Source: CAXXOZ01 sp963676435
GTDB taxonomy: Bacteria > Bacillota > Clostridia > Lachnospirales > Lachnospiraceae
Reading direction: 5' to 3'
Length of the DNA stretch: 64,000 bases
Assembly: GCA_963676435.2 (NCBI GenBank)
Contig: CAXXOZ010000018.1
Location: 124,001 to 188,000 of the forward strand
Shown here: piece after piece, positions 34,537 through 43,906 of the stretch
Position numbering within the stretch: position 1 is the stretch's first letter
Layout: the number at the start of each line of letters is the position of its first letter
Translations under genes and position numbers: made by a program
The notes under the pieces: model-generated
What the model was told of the DNA's origin: nothing
The model's input: only the letters and a program-made list of their open reading frames with translations
Databases searched by the model: none

Positions 34537-35019
34537 ATGACAGAGAAGAAAAACATACTGACCTACGCGGGGTTGACTAAACTGGAAACTGAATTACAGG
34601 AATTAAAAGTCGTAAAAAGAAAAGAAGTAGCGGAAAAAATTAAAGAAGCAAGAGAACAGGGAGACCTTTCGGAAAATGCTGAATATGACGCTGCTAAAGA
34701 TGAACAGCGTGACATAGAAGCAAGAATTGAAGAAATTGAAAAAATCCTTAAAAATGCCGAAGTTGTTGATGAAGATGAAATAGATACTGAAAAGATAAAT
34801 GTTGGTTGTAAAGTGAAAGTTTTAGACAAGTCTTTAAAAGAAGAAATAGAGTTTAAAATTGTAGGCTCTACTGAAGCTAACAGCCTTCAAAATATGATTT
34901 CAAATGAGTCTCCAGTAGGAAAAGAATTACTCGGTAAAAAGGTAGGCCAGACTGTTGCAATTGAAACACAGGCAGGTGTAATAAAGTATAAAGTAATGGA
35001 TATACAAAAAGTACATTAG
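34537..35019 (+). CDS. greA: Transcription elongation factor GreA
   Basis: This 160-residue factor rescues backtracked RNA polymerase. The N-terminal coiled coil (about residues 10-78) has the tip acidic pair within EQGDLSENAEYDAAKDEQ, which reaches the active site. The C-terminal domain ends with GVIKYKVMDIQKV. A TATAAT at 34505-34510 lies 26 bases before the ATG and may give greA-lysS its own promoter. AGGA precedes the ATG. Confidence 0.97.
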   Translation: MTEKKNILTYAGLTKLETELQELKVVKRKEVAEKIKEAREQGDLSENAEYDAAKDEQRDIEARIEEIEKILKNAEVVDEDEIDTEKINVGCKVKVLDKSLKEEIEFKIVGSTEANSLQNMISNESPVGKELLGKKVGQTVAIETQAGVIKYKVMDIQKVH

Positions 35020-35034
35020 TAGGAGAAAGAAATA

Positions 35035-36522
35035 TTGTCTGATCAAAATAACGAAGTAGTTCAGGATTTAAATGAACTACTTAAAGTTCGTAGAAATAAA
35101 TTAACAGAATTACAGGAAAATGGAAAAAACCCATTTGAAATAACGAAGTATGATGTAACTCATCATAGTAGTGATATTAAAGCAAATTATGAAGAATTAC
35201 AAGGAAAAACCGTAAGCGTAGCTGGTAGAATAATGTCTAAAAGAGTTATGGGTAAAGCATCTTTTTGCAATATTCAGGACTTAAGTGGTAACATTCAGTC
35301 ATACGTTGCCAGAGATAGTATAGGACAAGATAATTATATAGACTTTAAGAAGTATGATATAGGAGATATAATTGGGATTTCTGGAGAGGTTTTCAAAACA
35401 AAAACAGAAGAAATTTCAATACATGCTTCAGAGATTACTTTACTAACAAAAAGTTTACAGATATTGCCAGAAAAGTTTCACGGTCTAACAAATACTGACT
35501 TGCGTTATAGACAAAGATATGTTGATTTAATAATGAATCAAAATGTAAAAGAAACATTTGTGAACCGTTCTAAAATAATAAGTGAAATTAGAAGATATTT
35601 AGATGGAAATGGGTTTATAGAGGTGGAAACTCCGGTTTTAGTACCTAATGCAGGAGGTGCCGCAGCTAGACCATTTGATACACATTATAATGCCTTGGAT
35701 GAAGATGTTCATTTGAGAATATCACTTGAATTATACCTAAAGAGACTAATAGTAGGTGGTCTGGAAAGAGTATACGAGATAGGTAGAGTATTTAGAAATG
35801 AAGGGCTATCTGTAAGACATAACCCAGAATTCACATTATTAGAATTATATCAGGCATATACGGATTATTATGGCATGATGGAGCTTTCAGAAAATATTTA
35901 TAGAGAAGTAGCAAAAAATGTATTAGGTACAACAGTAATAAGCTACGATGGAATAGAAATTGATCTAGGAAAGCCTTTTGAAAGACTTACTATGGTTGAA
36001 GCAGTTAAAAAATATACGGATATTGACTTTGATCAAATAGAAACTGAAGAACAGGCAAAAGAGCTTGCAGATAAGCACAATATACACTATGAAAAAAGAC
36101 ATAAAAAAGGTGATATATTAAATCTTATTTTTGAAGAGTTTGTTGAAGAAAAGTTGATTCAACCTACATTTATAATGGATCATCCTGTTGAAATCTCACC
36201 TCTTGCCAAAAGAAAGCCAGAAAATCCAGATTATACAGAAAGATTTGAGTTATTTATTACGTGCAGAGAAATGGCAAATGCCTTTTCTGAATTGAACGAT
36301 CCAATAGATCAAAGGGTTAGATTTGAAGCCCAGGAAGAATTAAAAGCCCAGGGGGATGAAGAAGCTCAAGGAGTCGATGAAGACTTTTTAAATGCTCTAG
36401 AACATGGGATGCCTCCAACAGGTGGAATTGGTATAGGTATTGACAGACTTGTAATGTTACTAACTGATTCAGCCGCAATTAGGGATGTACTTTTATTCCC
36501 AACAATGAAAACAAAGGAATAA
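35035..36522 (+). CDS. lysS: Lysyl-tRNA synthetase, class II
   Basis: This 495-residue enzyme starts at TTG with AGGAGAAAG seven bases upstream, 15 bases after greA. It has an N-terminal OB-fold anticodon domain (about residues 60-165) and the class II core with motif 1 (FIEVETPVLVPNAGGAAARPF), motif 2 (RVFRNEGLSVRHNPEF) and motif 3 (GGIGIGIDRLVMLLT). It charges tRNA-Lys in the cytoplasm. No T-box leader is present, as it sits tightly behind greA. Confidence 0.97.
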   Translation: MSDQNNEVVQDLNELLKVRRNKLTELQENGKNPFEITKYDVTHHSSDIKANYEELQGKTVSVAGRIMSKRVMGKASFCNIQDLSGNIQSYVARDSIGQDNYIDFKKYDIGDIIGISGEVFKTKTEEISIHASEITLLTKSLQILPEKFHGLTNTDLRYRQRYVDLIMNQNVKETFVNRSKIISEIRRYLDGNGFIEVETPVLVPNAGGAAARPFDTHYNALDEDVHLRISLELYLKRLIVGGLERVYEIGRVFRNEGLSVRHNPEFTLLELYQAYTDYYGMMELSENIYREVAKNVLGTTVISYDGIEIDLGKPFERLTMVEAVKKYTDIDFDQIETEEQAKELADKHNIHYEKRHKKGDILNLIFEEFVEEKLIQPTFIMDHPVEISPLAKRKPENPDYTERFELFITCREMANAFSELNDPIDQRVRFEAQEELKAQGDEEAQGVDEDFLNALEHGMPPTGGIGIGIDRLVMLLTDSAAIRDVLLFPTMKTKE

Positions 36523-36527
36523 GTAAA

Positions 36528-36956
36528 ATGCTTAATGAAGAAAAGATAAAGCTTATGACAAGGCTTGCATTATATGAGCAGTCAGAAGGGAAAAAGTCTC
36601 TTAAAGCTACTAAGTTTTTTAAAAATGATTTTGTTAGTAAAAATATAATAAACTCGATTATATCAGGGATTTTCGTATATTTATTATTATTGTTAGCTTG
36701 GGTATTATATAGAGTGGAATACTATTCCCAGAATATTTCAAGCTTAAACTTAACTTCTATTGGGATTACAGCCGGAGTTTTATTTGTTTTATTCATGATA
36801 TTATACTTGATTTTGTCTTATTTTGTTTTTTCGATAAAATACAAAGGTTTTAGAAAAGGATTATCACAGTATAATGAAGACTTGAAAAGTTTACATCTAT
36901 TATATAAAGTAGATGGTAAAACAATGGATGAAAAAGTATTAGGGGGCAATGAATAA
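36528..36956 (+). CDS. Two-segment membrane protein of unknown function
   Basis: This 142-residue protein has a charged N-terminal 40 residues, two membrane segments (about residues 45-65 and 82-108) and a charged tail. No known motif is recognised. It starts 5 bases after lysS without a good Shine-Dalgarno sequence, so it may depend on translational coupling. It overlaps the next membrane protein by one base. The pair sits just before cdaA, so a role near the envelope is possible but not shown. Confidence 0.75.
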   Translation: MLNEEKIKLMTRLALYEQSEGKKSLKATKFFKNDFVSKNIINSIISGIFVYLLLLLAWVLYRVEYYSQNISSLNLTSIGITAGVLFVLFMILYLILSYFVFSIKYKGFRKGLSQYNEDLKSLHLLYKVDGKTMDEKVLGGNE

Positions 36957-37870
36957 TGACGAAAATATTATTGTGTAAAGAAAAGGTAAAAAAAATATAT
37001 ACGGCCCACGAAGTTTGGCTAACTAGAGGATTAAGATTTATATTAGCACTTTTTTCATTGATAATAATGTGGTTGAATCTAGGTTCAGATTCAATTATAA
37101 GTAATCCAATTGTTATTATAGCAACAGCTGTTATTTGTGCTTTTATACCAACAACATATAATATTATTTTGTTATTAGTCTCAATGTTGGCGCACATGTA
37201 TTTCATATCTGTGGAACTTGCAGGAATAGCTGTAGTAATATTGCTTATTATGTACTTTTTATATTTTAAGTTTACAAGAAAGGACAGCCTGATAATTATT
37301 CTTTTGCCAATTTTATTTTTTGCAAAAGTTCCATATATTATTCCTATGGTATTAGGATTATCATCTACTCCAATTTCACTTATTTCTATAATTTTTGGAA
37401 CGCTTATTTATTTCCTAATGGATTATGCAGCTTTAATGGGTGAAGGATCATTTGGCGTAGTATTGAGCTCTATTTTAAGTAATGAAACATATCTTCTTAC
37501 ATTTATAAGTATGATATTAATTTTTATTATTGTTTATGTTATAAGAAGACGTTCTATAAATCACTCCCATGGGATAGCGATAATTGTCGCAGGAGTAGTA
37601 AATATTGTTATTATGTTGACAGGACATATAATATTGGGTCCTATGAAGATTGTTCCAATAATTATAATTATTTGTGGAGTAGCAGTATCTATCGCTATTG
37701 CCTATATTCTTCATTTTAGTATTTTGTCTCTGGATTATAGCCAAACAGAATTTACACAATTTGAAGATGATGATTACTATTATTATGTTAAAGCGGTTCC
37801 AAAAGTAAAAGTTACTGAACAGGAAGTAAGCGTAAAAAGGATTAATGTTCAAAAGCCCAAAAGAAAGTAG
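36956..37870 (+). CDS. Polytopic membrane protein of unknown function
   Basis: This 304-residue protein has about nine hydrophobic segments from residue 24 to 265 and an acidic, Tyr-rich tail (DDDYYYYVKAV), then a Lys-rich end. I do not recognise a transporter or enzyme motif. It overlaps the previous gene by one base and ends 23 bases before cdaA, so it is in the same transcript as c-di-AMP synthesis. It could be a partner of that module, but this is only inferred from position. Confidence 0.78.
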   Translation: MTKILLCKEKVKKIYTAHEVWLTRGLRFILALFSLIIMWLNLGSDSIISNPIVIIATAVICAFIPTTYNIILLLVSMLAHMYFISVELAGIAVVILLIMYFLYFKFTRKDSLIIILLPILFFAKVPYIIPMVLGLSSTPISLISIIFGTLIYFLMDYAALMGEGSFGVVLSSILSNETYLLTFISMILIFIIVYVIRRRSINHSHGIAIIVAGVVNIVIMLTGHIILGPMKIVPIIIIICGVAVSIAIAYILHFSILSLDYSQTEFTQFEDDDYYYYVKAVPKVKVTEQEVSVKRINVQKPKRK

Positions 37871-37893
37871 ATTAATGAAAAGGAGCAATAAAA

Positions 37894-38787
37894 GTGCAGA
37901 TATTTCAGACAATTGGGGATTTTATTGAAAAGTACTTTTCTTTTCCAAAGATATCACCTACAGATATCGTGGAAATAATTATTATCGCTTTCTTATTCTA
38001 TCAGATTATAAAATGGATAAAGAACACCAAAGCGTGGATGCTTTTTAAAGGTATCGTAGTGCTTTTGGTGTTCGCTTTGATTGCATCTCTTTTTAATCTC
38101 ACAACAATCTTATGGATTGCAGAAAAAACTCTTAGCGTTGGGGTTATAGCTGTTATAGTGGTTTTTCAACCTGAACTTAGAAGAGCTCTAGAACAATTAG
38201 GAAGAAAAAATATAATTGCAAACTTTTTTTCATTTGATGATTCCAAAAATTCAGCTCAAAGATTTAGTGATAACACCTTAAACGAAATGGTTAAGGCTTC
38301 ATTTGAGTTGTCTAAATATAAAACAGGTGCATTGATAGTAATTGAGCAGGACATAAAACTTTCAGAATATGTAAGAACAGGTATTGAGCTTGACTCAATG
38401 ATTAGTAGTCAGCTTTTAGTTAATATTTTTGAGCACAACACTCCATTACATGACGGAGCAGTAATTGTCAGTGGAGACAGAATAGTGGCTGCGACTTGTT
38501 ATTTACCTTTATCAGATAATATGGCACTAAGTAAAGCCTTGGGAACAAGGCATAGGGCAGCTGTAGGTGTTAGTGAAGCTACTGATTCATTTACTATAAT
38601 TGTTTCTGAAGAAACGGGTGGAGTTTCAATAGCCTTGGAAGGTGAAATTTCAAGAAATCTTACTCAGGAAGAGTTGAAAGATAAATTAATAATTGTTCAG
38701 AATAAATCAAAAGAATTTAGCAGGATGAGATTCTGGAAGGGAAGGAGCAGCCATGAAAAAAAAGCTGACAAAAAAGCTGACCAATAA
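37894..38787 (+). CDS. cdaA: Diadenylate cyclase CdaA
   Basis: This 297-residue enzyme makes cyclic di-AMP from two ATP at the membrane. Three hydrophobic segments (about residues 24-90) precede the DAC domain with the catalytic DGA in LHDGAVIV (about residue 190) and RHR in GTRHRAAVG (about 221). The start is GTG with AAAGGAG upstream. It overlaps cdaR by 35 bases. The cdaA-cdaR-glmM order is the conserved Firmicute module that ties c-di-AMP to wall precursor synthesis and osmotic balance. Confidence 0.97.
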   Translation: MQIFQTIGDFIEKYFSFPKISPTDIVEIIIIAFLFYQIIKWIKNTKAWMLFKGIVVLLVFALIASLFNLTTILWIAEKTLSVGVIAVIVVFQPELRRALEQLGRKNIIANFFSFDDSKNSAQRFSDNTLNEMVKASFELSKYKTGALIVIEQDIKLSEYVRTGIELDSMISSQLLVNIFEHNTPLHDGAVIVSGDRIVAATCYLPLSDNMALSKALGTRHRAAVGVSEATDSFTIIVSEETGGVSIALEGEISRNLTQEELKDKLIIVQNKSKEFSRMRFWKGRSSHEKKADKKADQ

Positions 38788-40006
38788 TTTGGTTTATAAA
38801 ATTGTGGCTGTTTTACTTGCGGTCATTCTATGGTTGGTAGTTGTTAATATTGATGATCCGACTCAAACTGTTACAATTAGAAATATACCAATAACTATAT
38901 TAAATGCAAATTCTATTACGGAGCAGGGTAAAGTATATACAATAACAAGTAGCGAAACAGCATATGTGAGGGTTAAAGGTCCTAGATCATATATTGATGA
39001 ACTTAAAGCATCAGATTTTGAAGCTATTGCAGATTTTAATAAACTTTCAATTACAAATGCAGTTACTGTAAATGTAGATTGGAGTGATTCAGGAATAAGT
39101 AACAGTAATAGCGTTGAAATAGTAGAAAGCACAACTACAATAAGTGTTATACTCGAAGATATTATTTCCAAAACTTATAACATAGAAGTTGAATATAGTG
39201 GAGAGCCTTTAGAAGATTATATCGTTAATCAGACTCGTTTATCATCAGATACTATTGAAGTTTCTGGACCTAGTTCTATAATAAATAAAATTGCAAATGT
39301 AAAAATAAATTTGGATGTTAATGAAGTGAGTGCAGATTTTTCAACATCAGTTGCACCAAAAATGTATAATTACTCTGGTGAAGAAATTTATCAAGATGAA
39401 AATACAACTTTAAGTTATGAATATATAGATGCTGATGTTGAAATATATAACATTAGATCAGTACCTATAAATGCTTCAACTTCAGGAAATCCTTTAGAAG
39501 GATATGAACTTTCTATGCTGACATTAAGCAGTGAAAATGTTATAATAAAAGGCAGAAAAGAAGAACTTGATCAAATTGAAAGTATAACAATTCCTTCTGA
39601 TGTAATAGACATAACGGATGCAGAAGAAAATGTTACTTTCAGTGTGGACATAAATTCTTATTTACCTGAAAATGTAACAGTATATGAAGAGGACTTAAGC
39701 ATTATGACAGTGATAGCATATATTGTTGAACAAGGGGAAAAAGCATTTGAAATAAGTTCTGCAGATGTAGAAATTTTAAATCTTGATCAGGATCTTTCAG
39801 CGGCAATAAAGACTAACCCTATTCACTTCACTCTTAGAGGTGAAGGTTTAGAAAGCTTGAATCTTTCGCAAATATCTGTATCTTTAGATTTGAGCGATGA
39901 AGAGGAAGGAGCATCTACGTTTGTGCTCGATTTTAATTTACCAGAAGGTATAGACTTAGTATCTGAAGTAAGTGTTTTAGTAGAAATAACAGTTTTAGAA
40001 CAATAA
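38753..40006 (+). CDS. cdaR: CdaA regulator CdaR (YbbR-domain protein)
   Basis: This 417-residue protein has a Lys-rich N-terminus, one membrane segment (about residues 14-33) and an extracellular part of four YbbR repeats, each with a VxGP or VKG-like turn (YVRVKGPRSYID, TIEVSGPSSII, NVIIKGRKEEL, HFTLRGEGLES). It binds CdaA and adjusts its activity. It starts inside cdaA with GGAAGGAG upstream, so their translation is coupled. Confidence 0.95.
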   Translation: MKKKLTKKLTNNLVYKIVAVLLAVILWLVVVNIDDPTQTVTIRNIPITILNANSITEQGKVYTITSSETAYVRVKGPRSYIDELKASDFEAIADFNKLSITNAVTVNVDWSDSGISNSNSVEIVESTTTISVILEDIISKTYNIEVEYSGEPLEDYIVNQTRLSSDTIEVSGPSSIINKIANVKINLDVNEVSADFSTSVAPKMYNYSGEEIYQDENTTLSYEYIDADVEIYNIRSVPINASTSGNPLEGYELSMLTLSSENVIIKGRKEELDQIESITIPSDVIDITDAEENVTFSVDINSYLPENVTVYEEDLSIMTVIAYIVEQGEKAFEISSADVEILNLDQDLSAAIKTNPIHFTLRGEGLESLNLSQISVSLDLSDEEEGASTFVLDFNLPEGIDLVSEVSVLVEITVLEQ

Positions 40007-40027
40007 TTTAAACTTGGAGGGAATTAT

Positions 40028-40297
40028 ATGGTAAGTGGAAGAGTAGTTGTGACAAACCCGTCAGGATTTCATTTAAGACCAGCTGGATTTTTATCAAAAA
40101 CAGCTGTGACCTATAAATCAGCTATAACCTTTAGTTATAGGGAAAACAATACGGCAAATGCTAAAAGCGTTTTAAGTGTTCTAGGAGCATCCATAAAGTG
40201 TGGGGATGAAATTGAATTTATGTGTGAAGGACCAGATGAAAAAGAAGCATTAGAAGTAATGTTAGATATAGTAAAAAGAGGACTTGGAGAGGTATAA
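40028..40297 (+). CDS. ptsH: Phosphocarrier protein HPr
   Basis: This 89-residue protein has the PTS histidine His15 in GFHLRP and a regulatory serine (Ser47) in NAKSVLSVL, so it can take phosphate from enzyme I and from HprK. Leu replaces the Ala usual after His15. It has TTGGAGG before the ATG. Its position between cdaR and glmM is notable, since these normally adjoin. No enzyme I gene is in the window. It may be the general HPr or a second, specialised one. Confidence 0.88.
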   Translation: MVSGRVVVTNPSGFHLRPAGFLSKTAVTYKSAITFSYRENNTANAKSVLSVLGASIKCGDEIEFMCEGPDEKEALEVMLDIVKRGLGEV

Positions 40298-40300
40298 TAT

Positions 40301-41647
40301 ATGGGGAAATATTTTGGAACTGATGGCTTTAGGGGTGAAGCAAATGTAAAACTTACAGTTGAACACGCCTTTAAAGTGGGGCGATTTTTGGGATGGTATT
40401 ACGCAAACGGTCATAAAGTTAAAGTTGTTATAGGCAAAGATACAAGAAGAAGTAGCTATATGTTTGAATATGCATTAGCAGCAGGACTTACAGCATCTGG
40501 TGCGGACGCATATTTGTTACATGTAACAACAACTCCAAGTGTGTCATATGTAGTAAGAACAGAGGATTTTGATCTTGGCATAATGATTTCAGCAAGTCAT
40601 AATGCTTTTAATGACAACGGAATAAAAATAATCAATAAATCGGGTCATAAACTAGAATCCGAAGTTGAAATAAAAATAGAAGATTATATTGATGGCAGAA
40701 TAGAAGAAATTCCTTATGCTGTTGGAGAAGATATAGGAAGAACCATTGATTATTCAGCAGGTAGAAACAGATATATTGGTTATTTAATCTCTATTGCTAC
40801 CAGGTCTTTTAAAGACAAGTCAGTAGGTTTGGATTGCTCAAATGGCAGTGCGTCTTCAATAGCAAAGAATGTTTTTGATGCTCTAGGAGCTAAGACGTTT
40901 GTTATAAATAATTCTCCAAATGGTTTAAATATTAATAATAACTGTGGATCTACTCATATAAATGTACTACAGGAGTTTGTAATAGAAAATAAACTGGATG
41001 TTGGTTTTGCATATGATGGAGATGCTGATAGATGCTTGGCTATTGATGAGAATGGCAAAGTTATTGATGGAGATGCCATTCTTTATGTATGTGGAAAATA
41101 CATGAAGGATAGAGGTCAACTGGATACAAATACAATCGTAACAACTGTAATGTCAAATTTTGGTCTATATAAATCTCTTGACGAAGCAGGTATTGAGTAT
41201 GAAAAAACTGATGTAGGTGACAAATTTGTTTTCGAAAATATGATTAAGAATGGTCATTTTCTAGGAGGAGAACAATCGGGTCATATTATTTTTGGCAAAC
41301 ATGCTACTACTGGAGATGGAATACTAACATCTTTAAAAATCATGGAAGCTATGTTGGAAAGTAAAGAATCTCTTGGTGAACTTACAAAAGATTTAAAGAT
41401 ATATCCACAAAAACTTGTAAATGTTAAAGTTACAGACAAAGAAAAAGTTATTAAAGATTCTGAGGTTAAGACAATTACAGATTTGGTAGAAAAAGAACTT
41501 GGTGACGAAGGAAGGGTACTTTTAAGACCTAGTGGGACAGAAAATCTTATCAGAGTTATGGTTGAAGCTGGTACAGATGAGATTTGTAATGAAAAAACCA
41601 ATAAAATAGTTCAGGTTATTAAAGAAAAAGGATATTCAAAAGAATAG
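40301..41647 (+). CDS. glmM: Phosphoglucosamine mutase
   Basis: This 448-residue enzyme turns glucosamine-6-phosphate into glucosamine-1-phosphate on the way to UDP-GlcNAc. The phosphoserine loop is ISASHN (about residue 98), the metal loop is DGDADRCL (about 239), the sugar loop is GGEQSGHI and the phosphate-binding segment is RPSGTENLIRVM. The N-terminus GTDGFRG is diagnostic. It starts 3 bases after HPr. GlmM can bind and inhibit CdaA in other Firmicutes, which explains the operon. Confidence 0.97.
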   Translation: MGKYFGTDGFRGEANVKLTVEHAFKVGRFLGWYYANGHKVKVVIGKDTRRSSYMFEYALAAGLTASGADAYLLHVTTTPSVSYVVRTEDFDLGIMISASHNAFNDNGIKIINKSGHKLESEVEIKIEDYIDGRIEEIPYAVGEDIGRTIDYSAGRNRYIGYLISIATRSFKDKSVGLDCSNGSASSIAKNVFDALGAKTFVINNSPNGLNINNNCGSTHINVLQEFVIENKLDVGFAYDGDADRCLAIDENGKVIDGDAILYVCGKYMKDRGQLDTNTIVTTVMSNFGLYKSLDEAGIEYEKTDVGDKFVFENMIKNGHFLGGEQSGHIIFGKHATTGDGILTSLKIMEAMLESKESLGELTKDLKIYPQKLVNVKVTDKEKVIKDSEVKTITDLVEKELGDEGRVLLRPSGTENLIRVMVEAGTDEICNEKTNKIVQVIKEKGYSKE

Positions 41648-41687
41648 CATAATAAATTATTTATAAATAAATATAATAAACTACTTT

Positions 41688-41715
41688 AATACCTGCAGTT
41701 ATGATGTAGGTATTA
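41688..41715 (+). terminator. Possible terminator after glmM
   Basis: TAATACCTGCA pairs with TGTAGGTATTA (one mismatch). The tail is AT-rich but lacks a T run. It marks the border between the core region and the polysaccharide cluster. Confidence 0.45.
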
Positions 41716-41758
41716 TATTATATATTGATTTATGTTTTAAGAAAGGAAGGATTTTGAA

Positions 41759-42772
41759 ATGAAAATATTGGTTACTGGTGGTGCGGGTTATATTGGAAGC
41801 CACACTTGTGTAGAGCTTTTAAACTCAGGATATGAGGTTGTCGTTGTTGACAATTTAATCAATTCGTCAAAAGAATCATTGTATAGAGTACAGGAAATAA
41901 CAGGAAAAAAATTAAAGTTTTATAATACTGACATAAATAATAAAAAGAAAATGAACAAGATTTTTGAAAAAGAAAAAATATCTGCTGTAATACACTTTGC
42001 AGGACTAAAAGCAGTTGGCGAGTCGGTTGAAAAGCCACTTGAATATTATAGTAATAATATAACAGGAACTTTAGTTCTTTGTGATTCTATGAGAAAAAAT
42101 GGGGTAAAGCATATTGTTTTTAGCTCATCTGCTACAGTTTATGGAAAACCAAAAGAGGTTCCAATTAGAGAAGATTTTCCTCTTTCAGTAACAAATCCCT
42201 ATGGAAGAACAAAGTTGATGATAGAAGAAATATTTAGGGACATATATGTGTCTGATAATGAATGGAAAATAATATTACTCAGATATTTCAATCCAATAGG
42301 GGCTCATGAAAGTGGAAGAATAGGAGAAGATCCAAGAGGAATACCTAATAACTTACTTCCATATGTTTCTAAAGTTGCAGTTGGATCTTTGCCATATGTT
42401 AGCGTATATGGAGATGATTATGACACACAGGATGGAACAGGTGTAAGAGATTACATTCATGTTGTAGATTTAGCAAAAGGGCACATTAAAGCTTTGGAGA
42501 AATTAATAGAAATTGACAAGGTTGAAGCTTATAACCTAGGTACAGGAAAAGGATATAGTGTTCTTGATATTATAAATAACTTTTCAAAAGCCTGTGGTAA
42601 AGAATTATCGTATAGGGTTGCTCCGAGAAGATCAGGAGATATAGATATTTGTTATGCAGATCCTGAGAAAGCAAAAAATGAATTAAACTGGGAAGCAGCT
42701 TATGGAATTGAAAAAATGTGTGAAGATACTTGGAATTGGCAAAAGGGCAATCCAAATGGATATTCAAAATAA
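41759..42772 (+). CDS. galE: UDP-glucose 4-epimerase
   Basis: This 337-residue extended SDR enzyme interconverts UDP-glucose and UDP-galactose. It has the NAD loop GGAGYIGSHT, SSSATVYG with the catalytic Ser and YGRTK with the Tyr-Lys pair, plus YFNPIGAH and RDYIHVVDLA. AAGGAAGG lies before the ATG. As the first gene of the surface polysaccharide cluster it feeds UDP-galactopyranose to the mutase encoded next. Confidence 0.96.
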   Translation: MKILVTGGAGYIGSHTCVELLNSGYEVVVVDNLINSSKESLYRVQEITGKKLKFYNTDINNKKKMNKIFEKEKISAVIHFAGLKAVGESVEKPLEYYSNNITGTLVLCDSMRKNGVKHIVFSSSATVYGKPKEVPIREDFPLSVTNPYGRTKLMIEEIFRDIYVSDNEWKIILLRYFNPIGAHESGRIGEDPRGIPNNLLPYVSKVAVGSLPYVSVYGDDYDTQDGTGVRDYIHVVDLAKGHIKALEKLIEIDKVEAYNLGTGKGYSVLDIINNFSKACGKELSYRVAPRRSGDIDICYADPEKAKNELNWEAAYGIEKMCEDTWNWQKGNPNGYSK

Positions 42773-42793
42773 ATAAAAAGGTGTACATTAATT

Positions 42794-43894
42794 ATGAAAA
42801 AATATGATTTTTTGATTGTTGGTGCAGGTCTTTATGGAGCTGTTATGGCAAGAGAGCTCAGGTTGGCAGGTAAAAAATGTTTAGTGCTTGAAAAAAGAAA
42901 GCACATAGCAGGAAATATTTATTGTGAAGATATTGATGGTATTAATGTACATAAATATGGAGCTCATATTTTTCATACCTCAAATAAAGAGGTTTGGGAT
43001 TATGTAAATCAATTTTCGGAGTTTAATAATTACATAAACGCACCAATTGCAATTTATAAAGGTGAAACCTTTAATCTTCCTTTTAACATGAATACCTTTT
43101 CAAAAATGTGGGGAATATCAAAGCCAGAAGAGGCTAAGGATATTATAAATAAACAAATCAATGAACTAAATATATCAGAACCTAAAAACCTGGAAGAACA
43201 AGCTTTATCATTGGTAGGAAAAGATGTTTACGAAAAACTGATTAAAGGATATACACAGAAACAATGGGGAAGGGAATGTAAAGACTTACCAGCTTTTATT
43301 ATAAAAAGATTACCATTAAGATTTATATATGATAACAATTACTTTAACGACAGATATCAGGGGATCCCTGTGGATGGATATACAAAAATGGTTGAAAAAA
43401 TGCTGGAAGATACAGAGGTTTTATTATCTACAGATTTTTTCGAGTTTATTAAGGGCCATGAGGGTATTGCTGAAAAAATCATATATACAGGAATGATTGA
43501 TGAATATTATAACTATAAATTTGGAGAGCTTGAATACAGGAGTCTGGACTTTAAAAGTTCAAAGCTTGATACTGATAACTTTCAGGGAAATGCTGTAGTG
43601 AATTACACTGAAAGAGAAATACCTTATACTAGAATTATCGAACATAAGCATTTTGAGTTTGGCAAACAAAAAGGAACAATCATTACAAAAGAATACCCCA
43701 AGGAATGGAGAAAAGGAGATGAGCCTTATTATCCAGTAAACAATGATAAAAATCAAAAACTTTTCCAAAAATATTACGAACTGACCTTGAATGAAGAAAA
43801 AATATCTTTTGGTGGAAGACTAGGATCATATAAGTATTATGACATGGATAAAGTTATAGAGTCGGCACTTTTAGATACAAAAAAATTTGTATAG
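42794..43894 (+). CDS. glf: UDP-galactopyranose mutase
   Basis: This 366-residue flavoenzyme converts UDP-galactopyranose to UDP-galactofuranose. The FAD-binding GAGLYGAVMARE opening, KYGAHIFHT, YTQKQWGRE and the GGRLGSYKYYDMD ending are all typical of bacterial Glf. It follows galE by 21 bases and shows that the polysaccharide made here contains galactofuranose. Confidence 0.96.
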   Translation: MKKYDFLIVGAGLYGAVMARELRLAGKKCLVLEKRKHIAGNIYCEDIDGINVHKYGAHIFHTSNKEVWDYVNQFSEFNNYINAPIAIYKGETFNLPFNMNTFSKMWGISKPEEAKDIINKQINELNISEPKNLEEQALSLVGKDVYEKLIKGYTQKQWGRECKDLPAFIIKRLPLRFIYDNNYFNDRYQGIPVDGYTKMVEKMLEDTEVLLSTDFFEFIKGHEGIAEKIIYTGMIDEYYNYKFGELEYRSLDFKSSKLDTDNFQGNAVVNYTEREIPYTRIIEHKHFEFGKQKGTIITKEYPKEWRKGDEPYYPVNNDKNQKLFQKYYELTLNEEKISFGGRLGSYKYYDMDKVIESALLDTKKFV

Positions 43895-43906
43895 TGGGGG
43901 CGAAAA

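Noticed and set aside
34452..35034. T-box or lysine riboswitch for lysS
   Set aside because: Only 15 bases separate greA and lysS, and the leader before greA shows no T-box sequence or large conserved stem.
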